Shown: positions 1 to 8,320 of the stretch, piece after piece
Layout: the number at the start of each line of letters is the position of its first letter
Numbering within the stretch: the first letter of the stretch is position 1
Origin: Gallionellaceae bacterium
GTDB lineage: Bacteria > Pseudomonadota > Gammaproteobacteria > Burkholderiales > Gallionellaceae
Assembly (NCBI GenBank): GCA_008080515.1
Contig: VIKH01000025.1
Span: forward strand, 1-41,466
DNA: 41,466 bases
Direction of reading: 5' to 3'
Translations under genes and position numbers: made by a program
Notes under the pieces: model-generated
Told to the model about the DNA's origin: nothing
Seen by the model: only the letters and a program-made list of their open reading frames with translations
The model's database searches: none

Positions 1-2
1 CA

Positions 3-878
3 GAAAAACCGGAATACGTGTTCCTGGCCGCCGCCAAAGTCGGCGGCATCCACGCCAACCACACCTACCCGGCGGAATTCATCCACCAGAACCTCGCCAT
101 CCAGACCGGCGTCATCCACGAATCCTGGCGCAACGGCGTCCGGCGCCTGCTGTTCCTCGGCTCCTCCTGCATCTACCCGCGCGACTGCCCGCAGCCGATG
201 AAAGAAGAACACCTGCTGACCGGCCCGCTGGAAGCGACCAACCGCCCCTACGCGCTGGCCAAGATCGCCGGGATCGAAATGTGTCACGCCTACAACCGCC
301 AGTACGGCACCCAATATCTGGCGGCCATGCCCACCAACCTCTACGGCCAGAACGACAACTACGACCTGCAAAACTCCCACGTGCTGCCCGCGCTGATCCG
401 CAAAATGCACGAAGCGAAAGCGCGCGGCGACAAAGAGATGGTGGTGTGGGGCAGCGGCGCGCCGCGCCGCGAGTTCCTGTACAGCGACGACATGGCGGAC
501 GCCTGCATCTTCCTCATGGAACAAAGCGACGAAAAACTCGCGCCGCTGTTTACGGCGGATGCGCCGCCGCTGATCAACATCGGCTGCGGGGAAGATATAA
601 CCATCCGCCAGCTCGCGGAAACCGTGGCCAAGGTTGTCGGCTTCGCGGGAGACAGAGTATTCGACACCAGCAAACCGGATGGGACGCCGCGCAAGCTGCT
701 GGATGTGAGCCGCATGAGCGGGCTGGGCTGGACTGCCGGCACGCCGCTGGAAAGCGGGATTGCTCTGGCGTACCAAGATTTTCTGGCTGCTTGCTGCAAT
801 GCGGAAACTGGCAGAACACAAAGCTGTAGCGCCCCGGCAAGCGGTCGTCTTGCAGCGGCCAGGGTGTTTTCAGTTTAG
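3..878 (+). CDS. fcl: GDP-L-fucose synthase, 5' end outside window
   Basis: NADPH-dependent epimerase/reductase that turns GDP-4-keto-6-deoxy-mannose into GDP-L-fucose, a cytoplasmic nucleotide-sugar step. The frame is open to the left edge of the window and reads EKPEYVFLAAAKVGGIHAN, a hallmark of this SDR family, so roughly the first 50-60 residues including the Rossmann glycine motif are missing. Visible are the serine segment GSSCIYP, the catalytic YxxxK as YALAK, and the substrate-binding region around NLYGQNDNYD. The last 30 or so residues after AYQDFLA look like a non-conserved tail. A flippase gene follows 14 bases downstream. The product implies a fucose-type or related deoxy sugar in the polysaccharide. 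High confidence on family; the partial state is due to the window edge. Confidence 0.93.
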   Translation, partial: EKPEYVFLAAAKVGGIHANHTYPAEFIHQNLAIQTGVIHESWRNGVRRLLFLGSSCIYPRDCPQPMKEEHLLTGPLEATNRPYALAKIAGIEMCHAYNRQYGTQYLAAMPTNLYGQNDNYDLQNSHVLPALIRKMHEAKARGDKEMVVWGSGAPRREFLYSDDMADACIFLMEQSDEKLAPLFTADAPPLINIGCGEDITIRQLAETVAKVVGFAGDRVFDTSKPDGTPRKLLDVSRMSGLGWTAGTPLESGIALAYQDFLAACCNAETGRTQSCSAPASGRLAAARVFSV

Positions 879-892
879 CCGGGTTGCGCGCG

Positions 893-2407
893 ATGACCTC
901 AGCCAATCAAGGACTATTGCACCGCAGCCTGCACGCCCTCAAGTGGAATTATCTGGGCGCGCTGGTGCGGGCTGGCGCGCAATTTGTTCTGGGTATTGTT
1001 CTGGCGCGCATGCTCGGGCCGGAGCCTTTTGGCCTGGTGGCCATTGCCTGGTTGATCTTGAGTCTGGGCAACCTGGTGGCGGACTTCGGGCTGGCGGCGG
1101 CGCTGGTGCAGAAGAAAACAATATCGGGCCGGGATATACGCTACGTGTTCACCTTGCAGATGCTGGCCGGCATGGTCATGGCATCCGCGATTGTCCTTGC
1201 CGCGCCATGGATCGCCGGATTCTTCAATAATGCCGAAGCCGTCCCGGTGCTGCGCGCCATGGGATGTCTGTTCGTGGTGCAGGCTGCGGGGCAGACGGCG
1301 ACCGCCCTGCTGCGGCGGGAGATGGACTTCAAACCGCTGCAAATGTACGGGGTCGGCAGCTATCTTTTCAGCTATGCGGGAATCGGGCTACCGCTGGCAT
1401 GGGGTGGAGCCGGAGTATGGTCGCTGGTCGCCGCGCAAGCTTCCCAGGCAGTCATTTACTCGGTGGCCGTCAATCTGCATGTCCGCCATTCCTGGCGACC
1501 GGCCTTCAAAGCGGATGCAGGCGGAATGGCTCTGTTCGGCTCAAAAATCATGGCCAGCAACCTGACCAGCTGGAGCATCAGCAACCTGGATTCAACCATT
1601 GTCGGGCGGGTTTTCGGCACGGTTGACCTCGGTTTGTACAACCGGGGCATGAATCTGGTTTCGTCTCCCATGAACGCCTTTACTTCGACTTTGCAAGGTG
1701 TGCTGTTCCCGGCGTATTCGCGCGCCAACGGGGATGTCGCATCCGCACGGCGCGCCTATCTTGCCTCGGTCGGACTGATCGCCGCCTTGCTGGTGCCGGC
1801 ATTTGCCGCTGTTGCCGCCATACCCGACACCGTGATCGCCGGGATGTATGGCGAGCAATGGATGCGGGCCGCAGCGTTGCTCACGCCGCTGGCGCTGGCC
1901 ATGCCGGTCAATGCGGTGCTGGCGGTCGGCGGCCCGCTGATGAGCGGCCTGGGCGCGGTCGGTCGGGATGCGGCGGCGCAGGCGGCTTGTGCCGTGATCC
2001 TTGCCGGAGCAGTCTGGCAGGCTTCCCATGTGTCTCTGGAGACGGTGGCGTGGGCGGTGCTGGGGGTCTATCTGTTGCGGGCGGCACTGATTTCCCATCT
2101 GGCTCTGGGGTTGGTGGCCGGCACCTGGAGGCAAGTCGCGCGCGCCCTGATAGGGCCGCTCGCGCTGGGCCTGCTGGCCGCGCTTCTGGCCCGGTCTGCG
2201 GATGGATTGCTGGTTGAGCTGGTGTCCGGTCCGCTGCTGCGCTTGTGTGTGGATATCGGGTTCACCGGCGGCGTGATCGGCATCTTGCTGCTGTGGTTTG
2301 GGCGGTATCTTCTGGCAGCCGAATCTGTCGCAGTCGCCGCAAAGATAGCGGCCAAGCTGCCTGCGCCGTTTGCCGCATGCGTCAGGAAATGGGAGCCTGC
2401 CCGGTGA
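893..2407 (+). CDS. Wzx-type polysaccharide flippase (MOP superfamily)
   Basis: Multi-pass inner-membrane protein of about 504 residues, expected to flip undecaprenyl-linked repeat units to the periplasm. The N-terminus (LKWNYLGALVRAGAQFVLG, then LARMLGPEPFGLVA and ADFGLAAALVQKK) is the signature of the polysaccharide transporter (PST, WzxC-like) family. Hydrophobic stretches occur throughout. The ATG at 893 is preferred; a TTG three codons upstream at 884 is in frame. Its stop overlaps the next gene's GTG start (gTGA), implying translational coupling. With the polymerase gene at 5431 it defines a Wzx/Wzy-dependent pathway. The substrate cannot be read from sequence. Confidence 0.88.
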   Translation: MTSANQGLLHRSLHALKWNYLGALVRAGAQFVLGIVLARMLGPEPFGLVAIAWLILSLGNLVADFGLAAALVQKKTISGRDIRYVFTLQMLAGMVMASAIVLAAPWIAGFFNNAEAVPVLRAMGCLFVVQAAGQTATALLRREMDFKPLQMYGVGSYLFSYAGIGLPLAWGGAGVWSLVAAQASQAVIYSVAVNLHVRHSWRPAFKADAGGMALFGSKIMASNLTSWSISNLDSTIVGRVFGTVDLGLYNRGMNLVSSPMNAFTSTLQGVLFPAYSRANGDVASARRAYLASVGLIAALLVPAFAAVAAIPDTVIAGMYGEQWMRAAALLTPLALAMPVNAVLAVGGPLMSGLGAVGRDAAAQAACAVILAGAVWQASHVSLETVAWAVLGVYLLRAALISHLALGLVAGTWRQVARALIGPLALGLLAALLARSADGLLVELVSGPLLRLCVDIGFTGGVIGILLLWFGRYLLAAESVAVAAKIAAKLPAPFAACVRKWEPAR

Positions 2408-3564
2408 AATCCCCGCCGCATTTGCTGATTGTCACGATGATGATGCCCAAGGGCGCCACCGGCGTGCAAACCCATTTCAACGCGATCATGCAAGTTGCGG
2501 CGGCACAGGGTTTGCGTGCCAGCATCGTCGAGCCGCATCAGGCCGATTCCCGGTTGCGGAAAATTCACGGCGTAACCGGCAGGGCGCTCAACCGCATCAA
2601 CCCGGAGTGGGCGGTTCTGCTTAACCGGTTTGCGGCGCACCGCTTCCTGTTATCGCTGCTGCGGCGCGCTCTCGGCGCGGTGCGAAACGAGCGCGTGATC
2701 GTCTATGCCCAGGATCCGTTGAGCGCCAGGATAGCGCTCGATCTGCGGCGCGAAGGGTTCCGGTTCCGTCTGGTCGGCGCGGTTCATTTCAACCTTTCCG
2801 AGGCGCAGGAATATGTCGAGAAAGGCATCGCTGAAGAAAACGGAAGGTTGTGGCGCAGCCTCATGGCCAACGAGCGCGACGTCTTGCCCAGGCTGGATCA
2901 GATTGTTTTCGTTTCCGGTTTCATGCAACGAACCGTTGGCGCCAGGTTGCCCGAACTGGCCGGCGTGCCGCAAACCGTCCTGTCAAATTTCCCATCTTCA
3001 ACGGGGGACGTTGCGCCGGATACGGCGAGCGTACCGGGCGACCTGATCGCCATCGGCACCCTGGAAACGCGCAAGAACCAGGGGTTCCTGTTGCGTGTTC
3101 TCGAACAGTGCAACGCCATGGGCAAACGCTACCGTCTCACCCTGATCGGCGATGGCCCCGACCGGGCGGCTCTGGCAGACCAGGCGGGCAAGCTGGGTCT
3201 GTCCGGGCAGGTGCGTTTTCTGGGCTATCAGCCCGATGCCGCCCGGCTGATTCCTGGCCACAAGGCCTTTGTCCATGCAGCGCGGATGGAGAGCCAAGGC
3301 ATCGTGCTGCTGGAGGCGTTGCGCGCCGCCGTGCCGGTATTCGCCGCGCCAGTCGGCGGCATTCCGGAGGTGTTCGACGACGGGCGGGAAGGTTGTTATC
3401 TAAATCTGGACGATCCGCGCGATGCGGCGGAGAAGCTGGTTTCGATTCTGGAAGACCCGCACAAATGGCAGCGCATGTCCGCTTGCGCGCGGGAAGCGTA
3501 TCTCAATCGTTTTCATCCGGGCAAGCTGGGCCGGAAGTGGATGCATACACTGGTGGGGGCGTGA
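2404..3564 (+). CDS. GT4-family glycosyltransferase
   Basis: Retaining GT-B glycosyltransferase, probably adding a sugar to the lipid-linked repeat unit at the cytoplasmic face. The N-terminal half starts with a Rossmann strand (HLLIVTMMMPKGATGVQTH). The C-terminal nucleotide-sugar domain shows IAIGTLETRKNQGFLL, LIGDGPDRAAL and the E-x7-E motif in ARMESQGIVLLEAL. The GTG start at 2404 is preferred because GGGAG lies about 8 bases upstream and it overlaps the flippase stop; ATG codons at 2377 and 2389 are in-frame alternatives. Donor and acceptor are unknown. Confidence 0.85.
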   Translation: MKSPPHLLIVTMMMPKGATGVQTHFNAIMQVAAAQGLRASIVEPHQADSRLRKIHGVTGRALNRINPEWAVLLNRFAAHRFLLSLLRRALGAVRNERVIVYAQDPLSARIALDLRREGFRFRLVGAVHFNLSEAQEYVEKGIAEENGRLWRSLMANERDVLPRLDQIVFVSGFMQRTVGARLPELAGVPQTVLSNFPSSTGDVAPDTASVPGDLIAIGTLETRKNQGFLLRVLEQCNAMGKRYRLTLIGDGPDRAALADQAGKLGLSGQVRFLGYQPDAARLIPGHKAFVHAARMESQGIVLLEALRAAVPVFAAPVGGIPEVFDDGREGCYLNLDDPRDAAEKLVSILEDPHKWQRMSACAREAYLNRFHPGKLGRKWMHTLVGA

Positions 3565-3568
3565 GCGC

Positions 3569-4816
3569 ATGAAAATCGCCATCCTGGGGCCCATCTCCAC
3601 CGCCAGTGTCGCCCCTTATCTGCATCAGGCGCCGCCGCCGGATTTCCCGCCGGGAACCAGCGGAGCGCCGTTCATGGGCACCCTCATCGGCGCCCTGCTG
3701 GAGCGTGGGCACGAGGTGTGCGCAATTACTTTGGGCGGTTGGGCCGCGCGGCACAGCAGGCCGACTTCTCTACCGGGGCGGCGGTTCGAGTTCCATTGCG
3801 CACCGATCCGCCGCCACGCGGTGCGCCCGAGGGATGGACACATCGGGCGCATCCTCGATTTCTACGCCTGCGAGCGGCGCGGCATCGGAGAGTTGCTGGC
3901 GGCGGCCAGGCCGGATTTCGTACATGCGCACTGGACTTACGAGTTCGGCATGGCGGCGATTGCCAGCGGCAGGCCTTACCTGATTACCGCGCACGACGAT
4001 CCGGCGGCGGTGCTGAAGCTGTTCAAGGATGGCAGCCGCCTGGTTCGTTACCTCATGGCGCGCAGCGTGCTGAAACGGGCGACCGCCTTGAGCGCGGTTT
4101 CGGAATATCTGGAATCCAGAATTGCAAGCCTTGCCGGAGCGCCGATCGAGGTGATCCCCAACCCGCTGGACCGCCGCTTTCTGGAGGCTTCGCAGCAGCG
4201 GCTACCGCCCTCCACCCAGGCGGAACATCGCTTCGTGTCGGTCATCAACGGCTGGGGGCGCATGAAAAATGCCAGTAGCGCGTTGCTGGCCTTTGCCCGT
4301 GTGCGCGAACAGAGGCGGGATGTTGCCTATCACTTGTTCGGTTCTGACTTTCAACCGGGCGGCCCTGCCCAGCGCTGGGCGGAGGCCAATGGCGCGGCGG
4401 GTGGCGTGGTGTTCTGCGGCCCGGTGCCGCACGCCCAACTGATCGGCGAGCTGAAAGCGTCCAGTGTCATGCTGCACCCTTCGCGCATGGAGTCCTGTCC
4501 GATGGGCATCGCCGAAGCCATGGCGCTCGGCCTGCCGGTGGTCGGCGGTTGCGATAGCGGCGGAACCGCGTGGATGATCGGCGACGGTGGCCTGACGGTT
4601 GACATCAACCGCCCGGAAGAAATTGCCGCAGCGGCAATGCAACTGATTTCAGATGACGCGTTTTACCGGAGATGTTCCGAAGCCGCGACCCGGCGCGTGA
4701 AGTGCTTTGCACCCGATGCGGTGGCCGGGCAGTACGAAGCGTTCTACCGCAGGGTGATCGGGAACACCGCCGGGTCTTTTTTTCCGAAACACGCGGCGCA
4801 GGGGCGCAACGCATGA
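3569..4816 (+). CDS. GT4-family glycosyltransferase
   Basis: Second GT-B glycosyltransferase, 415 residues. The N-terminus MKIAILGPIS is followed by a glycine-rich loop region (GAPFMGTLIGALLERGHEV) and by FVHAHWTYEFGMAAI. The C-terminal domain has VIPNPLDRRFL, HPSRMESCPMGIAEAMALG (E-x7-E type) and GLPVVGG. The ATG is 4 bases after the preceding stop, and its own stop overlaps the next ATG as ATGA, so all three genes are probably translated as one unit. It likely acts on the same repeat unit as its neighbours. Sugar specificity is not inferable. Confidence 0.85.
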   Translation: MKIAILGPISTASVAPYLHQAPPPDFPPGTSGAPFMGTLIGALLERGHEVCAITLGGWAARHSRPTSLPGRRFEFHCAPIRRHAVRPRDGHIGRILDFYACERRGIGELLAAARPDFVHAHWTYEFGMAAIASGRPYLITAHDDPAAVLKLFKDGSRLVRYLMARSVLKRATALSAVSEYLESRIASLAGAPIEVIPNPLDRRFLEASQQRLPPSTQAEHRFVSVINGWGRMKNASSALLAFARVREQRRDVAYHLFGSDFQPGGPAQRWAEANGAAGGVVFCGPVPHAQLIGELKASSVMLHPSRMESCPMGIAEAMALGLPVVGGCDSGGTAWMIGDGGLTVDINRPEEIAAAAMQLISDDAFYRRCSEAATRRVKCFAPDAVAGQYEAFYRRVIGNTAGSFFPKHAAQGRNA

Positions 4817-5424
4817 AAAGACTTTTCAACCTGCGCCGCTATCCGTTCTATGTGAGAAAGCTGTATTGGGTGGTCGCCTCGCGCGCGCGCTTGCGCCAGG
4901 AAGGGGTTTCTCTGGGCGGGGCAATAGAATGCTTTGGCTTGCCTATCCTGGAGTTGTCGAGAGATAGCAGAATCGCTCTGGGTGCCGGAGTGACCTTGTG
5001 CTCGGACAGCATGCATACTGCACTGGGAGTCTCGCACCCGGTCATTCTCAGAACGCTATTGCCCGGCGCCACCATTGCGGTCGGAGAGGAAACCGGCCTT
5101 TCCGGCACCACGATTTGCGCCGCGAAATCGGTAAGGATCGGGAAACGTTGCCTGATCGGGGCGGACGTGATCATCGCGGACACCGATTTCCATCCCGTTG
5201 CGATCGGGGGCAGGCGCTACAAAGGCCCTGCTGATGCGGCCTCGCGCCCCGTCGAGATTGAAGACGATGTGTTTGTTGGCGCCAGAGCGACCATCTTGAA
5301 AGGGGTAAGAATCGGCGCGGGCAGCGTGGTGGGCGCGGGTTCGGTCGTCACCTCGGATGTGCCTTCCCATACTGTTGTTGCCGGCAACCCGGCCAGATGC
5401 ATCGGCATGACAGGCGCGGAGTAA
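4813..5424 (+). CDS. Hexapeptide-repeat (LbetaH) acyltransferase
   Basis: Trimeric left-handed beta-helix acetyl/acyltransferase of about 203 residues, expected to O-acetylate a sugar in the cytoplasm. Imperfect hexapeptide repeats run from about residue 60 to the end, for example IGKRCLIGADVIIADTDFH, VEIEDDVFVGARATILKGV and RIGAGSVVGAGSVVTSDVP, followed by the typical end HTVVAGNPARCIG. The histidine in DTDFHPV is a candidate catalytic residue, as in maltose/galactoside acetyltransferases. Start ATG at 4813 overlaps the upstream stop; a longer frame upstream is a shadow of the previous gene. Related to WcaF/VatD-like acetyltransferases. Confidence 0.87.
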   Translation: MKRLFNLRRYPFYVRKLYWVVASRARLRQEGVSLGGAIECFGLPILELSRDSRIALGAGVTLCSDSMHTALGVSHPVILRTLLPGATIAVGEETGLSGTTICAAKSVRIGKRCLIGADVIIADTDFHPVAIGGRRYKGPADAASRPVEIEDDVFVGARATILKGVRIGAGSVVGAGSVVTSDVPSHTVVAGNPARCIGMTGAE

Positions 5425-5430
5425 GAGCCG

Positions 5431-6918
5431 ATGGAAATTCTTTCTTACCTTTTCGCCGCGCTGCCTTTTGCCATCGCCTTCCTGGTGGCGCTGGCGTTAT
5501 GCACCCTGGCTGTGTTGTTCATGAACAGCGCGATGCTGGCTATGGGGGTAGTGGCGACAATCTATTTGCTGGAGGCGTCCTCAATGACGCCGTTCGCCAT
5601 CAACCTGGGAATCTGGGTTTATCTGCCCGATCTGTTCGTGGCGCTGCTGTCGCCCGCTTTTTTTTACCGGCTGGTGCTGCTGAAGAAATTCGATGCAATC
5701 CCGCGCGCCTGGTGGATGCTCGGGACGGTGTGGCTGGGCCTGTTCGTGTGGGGGGTAGTGCGGCACGGCACCGGCGCCGGGGTGGATTTCCGCCCCTTCT
5801 TCTATCTCTGGCTGGGCGCGGCTTATCTGGCGACTTTCGATTACAGCGAAGATTTTGCGCGCCGTTGCATGAAATTCCTGGTCGTCATGGGGGCGGGGAT
5901 TTGCGCGATCGCCTATTACCGCTGGACGATGGGGGCGCTTGACTACGAGTATCACCGCGAGCTCGAAAGGCTGGATACCACCGGCGTTGCCCTGCCCAGA
6001 GTCATGACCGCCGGTCACGCGCTGATTCTGGCTTGCGCCTTGATTGTTGTAGCCAGCCAGGCAGTGATCGGGCGGGTCAAGCCGATGGCCTGGCTACTGG
6101 CGGGGTTATTTGGCATCACGGTCGTCGCGTTGCAGCATCGCTCGGTATGGGTGGCCGCCGGTGCGGGGTTTATCGCGCTGGCATTAATGCTCCGGCATTT
6201 GCGCTCGGGCGCAGGATCGAAACTATTATCCCTGGTGCTGGCGGGAGCGGTGCTGCTGCTGGTGATCGCGGCCAGCGGTCGCTTTCAGGGGGCGGTGGAT
6301 TCGGTACAGGATCAGGCAGTGCGGGCGACCAGCACCACCGGCGGGACATTTGTCGGGCGGGTCGAGGGCTGGAAAGGCTTGTTGAACCAGTGGGCTGGCT
6401 CCGGCTCGCCGGTGACTTATCTGGTCGGCAAACCGTTCGGCAGCGGATACGAGCGCTACGCTTCGGATATCGGCTCGCAAAAAGTGGGGTATATGCCCCA
6501 CAACTTCTATGTGCAGTTGCTCTACCGGGGCGGGCTGGTAGGGTTGGCGGCTTTTCTTTGGGCAGCGGTGCAGTGCCTGAAGGTGTTGCGAGACAGGCTG
6601 CGCGACAGGAAAGATACCGCCGCCCCTCTGCTGTTCGCCATGCTGGTCGCGCAACTGGTGTATTACGTCCCTTACGGTATTGATTATGGCCAGATGATTC
6701 TGTTCGGCCTGCTGCTCGGGATGATTGCCGGTGCGCGGACGCAAACCAAACCCGCCAGCCGCAAGACCTTTGCCGGAAACGAATTACGGGCACCTCTAAA
6801 AATTCAGAGCTCGCCCAAATGCCCCACAAGGGGACGCCGATCCGCTACGGGCAAAAGCGGCCCGTGCGGAGTCGTCAGCAAGGCGCAGAAAAAATTTTGC
6901 AGCGCCGCATCTGGTTGA
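5431..6918 (+). CDS. O-antigen polymerase/ligase-like membrane protein (Wzy/WaaL type) with repeat-derived C-terminus
   Basis: Polytopic inner-membrane protein of about 495 residues with many hydrophobic segments and a large loop around residues 300-370 (TGGTFVGRVEGWKGLL, then MPHNFYVQLLYRGGLVGL), the layout of the Wzy_C/O-antigen ligase superfamily. It would polymerise repeat units in the periplasm or transfer them. The ATG is 6 bases after the acyltransferase stop. The last 43 or so codons (after position 6788) are read from an inserted MITE-like repeat (see 6788-6995), so the native C-terminus has been replaced by a basic, non-conserved tail. Whether activity survives is uncertain, as catalytic loops lie upstream. 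Polymerase versus ligase cannot be separated here. Confidence 0.8.
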   Translation: MEILSYLFAALPFAIAFLVALALCTLAVLFMNSAMLAMGVVATIYLLEASSMTPFAINLGIWVYLPDLFVALLSPAFFYRLVLLKKFDAIPRAWWMLGTVWLGLFVWGVVRHGTGAGVDFRPFFYLWLGAAYLATFDYSEDFARRCMKFLVVMGAGICAIAYYRWTMGALDYEYHRELERLDTTGVALPRVMTAGHALILACALIVVASQAVIGRVKPMAWLLAGLFGITVVALQHRSVWVAAGAGFIALALMLRHLRSGAGSKLLSLVLAGAVLLLVIAASGRFQGAVDSVQDQAVRATSTTGGTFVGRVEGWKGLLNQWAGSGSPVTYLVGKPFGSGYERYASDIGSQKVGYMPHNFYVQLLYRGGLVGLAAFLWAAVQCLKVLRDRLRDRKDTAAPLLFAMLVAQLVYYVPYGIDYGQMILFGLLLGMIAGARTQTKPASRKTFAGNELRAPLKIQSSPKCPTRGRRSATGKSGPCGVVSKAQKKFCSAASG

Positions 6919-6995
6919 TATGTCAGCAAGAGATTTTTTCTGCAACACGGCAGTTGGGATGAAATGTGAATTTTTAGGGAAGCGCTGATTTATTC
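6788..6995. repeat. MITE-like repeat with imperfect inverted ends
   Basis: The stretch begins GGGCACCTCTAAAAATTCA and ends with TGAATTTTTAGGGAAGCGC followed by TGATTTATTC. The two ends are inverted over CTAAAAATTCA, so this is a small non-coding mobile repeat or IS relic. Its terminal 22 bases (6974-6995) recur exactly at 26052-26073. The outer 12 bases recur inverted at 8244-8255 on the far side of the IS110 element. The polymerase gene runs into it and stops at 6918. Confidence 0.6.
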
Positions 6996-7991
6996 CGTTC
7001 GTCTTGAGATTCTATGGTTTTCGTCAAGCATTTTTTGTAATCCTTTCCGGGTCAAAGACTGACCCGGGTCAAAGACTGACTTGTAATGATGGATAGACCA
7101 TGCGGTTCGGGCTATTTTGCGGGCGATGATCACCAGCGCCGCGGTCGTGCTCCAGCCCAGGGCGCGGTAATGCTCATAGATAGGCTTCCAGACTTTGGAC
7201 TTGACCGCGGCCATGGCGGCGTTGAACAGGAGGCGGCGCAGCTCGGCCGGGCCGCGTTTGGACAAGCGCCTGCGCCCGATCTTGTTGCCGGAGTCGTTGG
7301 CCCTGGGGTCGTAACCGACGAACGCGACAAACGCGTCCGCTCTGCGGAAAGGAACCCGCTCCAGCGTATTGGTCAGCGCCATGCCCACCACGGGGCCGAC
7401 GCCCACGATGGTTTGCAGCCGTTGCTGTGCATCCGCATGTTGCGGCGAACAACTGGCAAGCGCAGACATGGCGGCGTCAACCCTGGCGATCAGGGCATCA
7501 AGTTTGAGCAACACGGCTTTGAGTTCGGCGGAAAAGCCACCCAAGTCGCGCATCGTCAACTGGAGCGAGCTCTTGATGCGCACGATTTTGGCGCGCCGCC
7601 GGATCATCCGGTCGAGCTTGCGCTGGCTGGCGGTAGGCGGCGTGTACGGGCGCAAACGGCTATGCTCTCGAGCGACGAGACGGGCGATCAGTTCGGCGTC
7701 CACCCGGTCGGTTTTGGCGCGGTTACCCATGGCACGGGCATAGTGCTTGGTATCCAGCGGGTTGAGCAAGAATACGGTATGGCCTTGCGCGTGCGCCAGA
7801 TCGGCCAGCAACTCGTGATAGCCGCCCGTGGATTCCAGGCCGATGCGGCTACCGGCGGGAAGAGATTTCAGCCAGGCCAACAAAGATGCACGCTGGTTGG
7901 CAACACTGTGAACGGGAAAGCTTTGCGCGGAACAAGCAACAACGACCGCGTCTTTGGCGACGTCCGCACCGATGTCCAGAAAGGTTTGCAT
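6990..7991 (-). CDS. IS110-family transposase, C-terminus altered by a 17-bp duplication
   Basis: DEDD recombinase with an N-terminal RuvC-like domain and a C-terminal Transposase_20 domain. Acidic residues are visible in LDIGADVAKDAV, GLESTGGYHELLA and RAKTDRVDAELIARL. The C-terminal domain has GVGPVVGMALTNTLERVPF, the conserved serine in RANDSGNKIG, and SKRGPAELRRLLFNAAMAA. The start is the ATG at 7991, with GGAGG 8 bases upstream. An exact 17-bp tandem repeat at 7047-7080 shifts the reading frame near the end. Without it the protein would finish SVFDPERITKNA with a stop at 7024-7026, a normal family ending; with it about 12 extra residues are read into the flanking repeat. All catalytic motifs lie before the shift. 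Confidence 0.92.
   Translation of the reverse strand: MQTFLDIGADVAKDAVVVACSAQSFPVHSVANQRASLLAWLKSLPAGSRIGLESTGGYHELLADLAHAQGHTVFLLNPLDTKHYARAMGNRAKTDRVDAELIARLVAREHSRLRPYTPPTASQRKLDRMIRRRAKIVRIKSSLQLTMRDLGGFSAELKAVLLKLDALIARVDAAMSALASCSPQHADAQQRLQTIVGVGPVVGMALTNTLERVPFRRADAFVAFVGYDPRANDSGNKIGRRRLSKRGPAELRRLLFNAAMAAVKSKVWKPIYEHYRALGWSTTAALVIIARKIARTAWSIHHYKSVFDPGQSLTRKGLQKMLDENHRISRRTE
7047..7080. repeat. 17-bp exact tandem duplication within transposase gene
   Basis: CCGGGTCAAAGACTGAC occurs twice in direct tandem (7047-7063 and 7064-7080). Seventeen is not a multiple of three, so the duplication changes the frame of the last codons of the IS110 transposase. The perfect identity suggests a recent slippage event or an assembly artefact. 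Confidence 0.9.
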
Positions 7992-7994
7992 GAT

Positions 7995-8225
7995 AGTAGC
8001 CTCCAGAAGTAAAGTAACGACGCTGGGGTGGCACACACCGACGTTAGCTTGCGTTCAAATCGGCGGTCAATGTACGTTGCCGCCAGATTCCTCATCGACG
8101 TTTGGGGTGTGGGTGGGAGAGTTCTCACTAAGTCTGTCCGCAGTGCGGCAGATGCCTGTCGATGTCCCTCCACCCCGGCTCCATTTAGACTCCGAGAAGA
8201 GCCAGAAACACCATACAAGACGGAG
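7995..8225 (-). ncRNA. Candidate IS110 bridge RNA (seekRNA) region
   Basis: Non-coding stretch directly upstream of the transposase start and inside the element. In characterised IS110-group elements this interval encodes the structured RNA that pairs with target and donor DNA. On the minus strand it contains G-rich and C-rich segments able to pair, for example GGAGCCGGGGTGGAGGG near 8167-8183, TGCCGCACTGCGG near 8147-8159 and TCTCCCACCCACACCCC near 8107-8123. No ORF of note lies on it. The assignment rests on position and family knowledge; no loop-target complementarity has been computed. Confidence 0.4.
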
Positions 8226-8255
8226 GAATAAATCAGCGTTTTCTTAGAGGTGCCC
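8226..8255 (-). repeat. Inverted partial copy of the MITE-like repeat ends
   Basis: On the minus strand this reads GGGCACCTCTAA (8244-8255), then GAAAACGCTGATTTATTC. It joins the outer 12 bases of the 6788 repeat to its inner CGCTGATTTATTC motif, so it looks like a short or deleted copy in opposite orientation on the right side of the IS110 element. Confidence 0.65.
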
Positions 8256-8320
8256 TTATGCAAAGCCAGTTGAGGGAATGGGGTAGCAGCGCGCACTTGC
8301 CGGGGAACGGGCAAGGCGAT

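Larger units (their letters stand above)
6996..8225 (-). mobile_element. IS110-family insertion sequence (boundaries approximate)
   Basis: A single transposase gene on the minus strand with about 230 bases of non-coding sequence upstream of it (higher coordinates), the layout of the IS110 subgroup. Both flanks carry the host-type repeat CGCTGATTTATTC in inverted orientation (6983-6995 and 8226-8238), and similarity continues a few bases inward (CGTCTTG on both sides). True ends are therefore hard to place: the element either sits inside a palindromic repeat or carries short inverted ends. No clear target duplication is visible, as expected for IS110. Confidence 0.7.

Noticed and set aside
7086-8012. 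308-codon plus-strand frame across the IS110 element
   Set aside because: Antisense shadow of a clearly recognisable transposase; no ribosome site or family match.
6784-8258. TTA target-site duplication of an IS5-type composite element around 6788-8255
   Set aside because: TTA occurs near both ends, but the left one is separated from the inverted repeat by an extra base; three bases are too few to claim a duplication.
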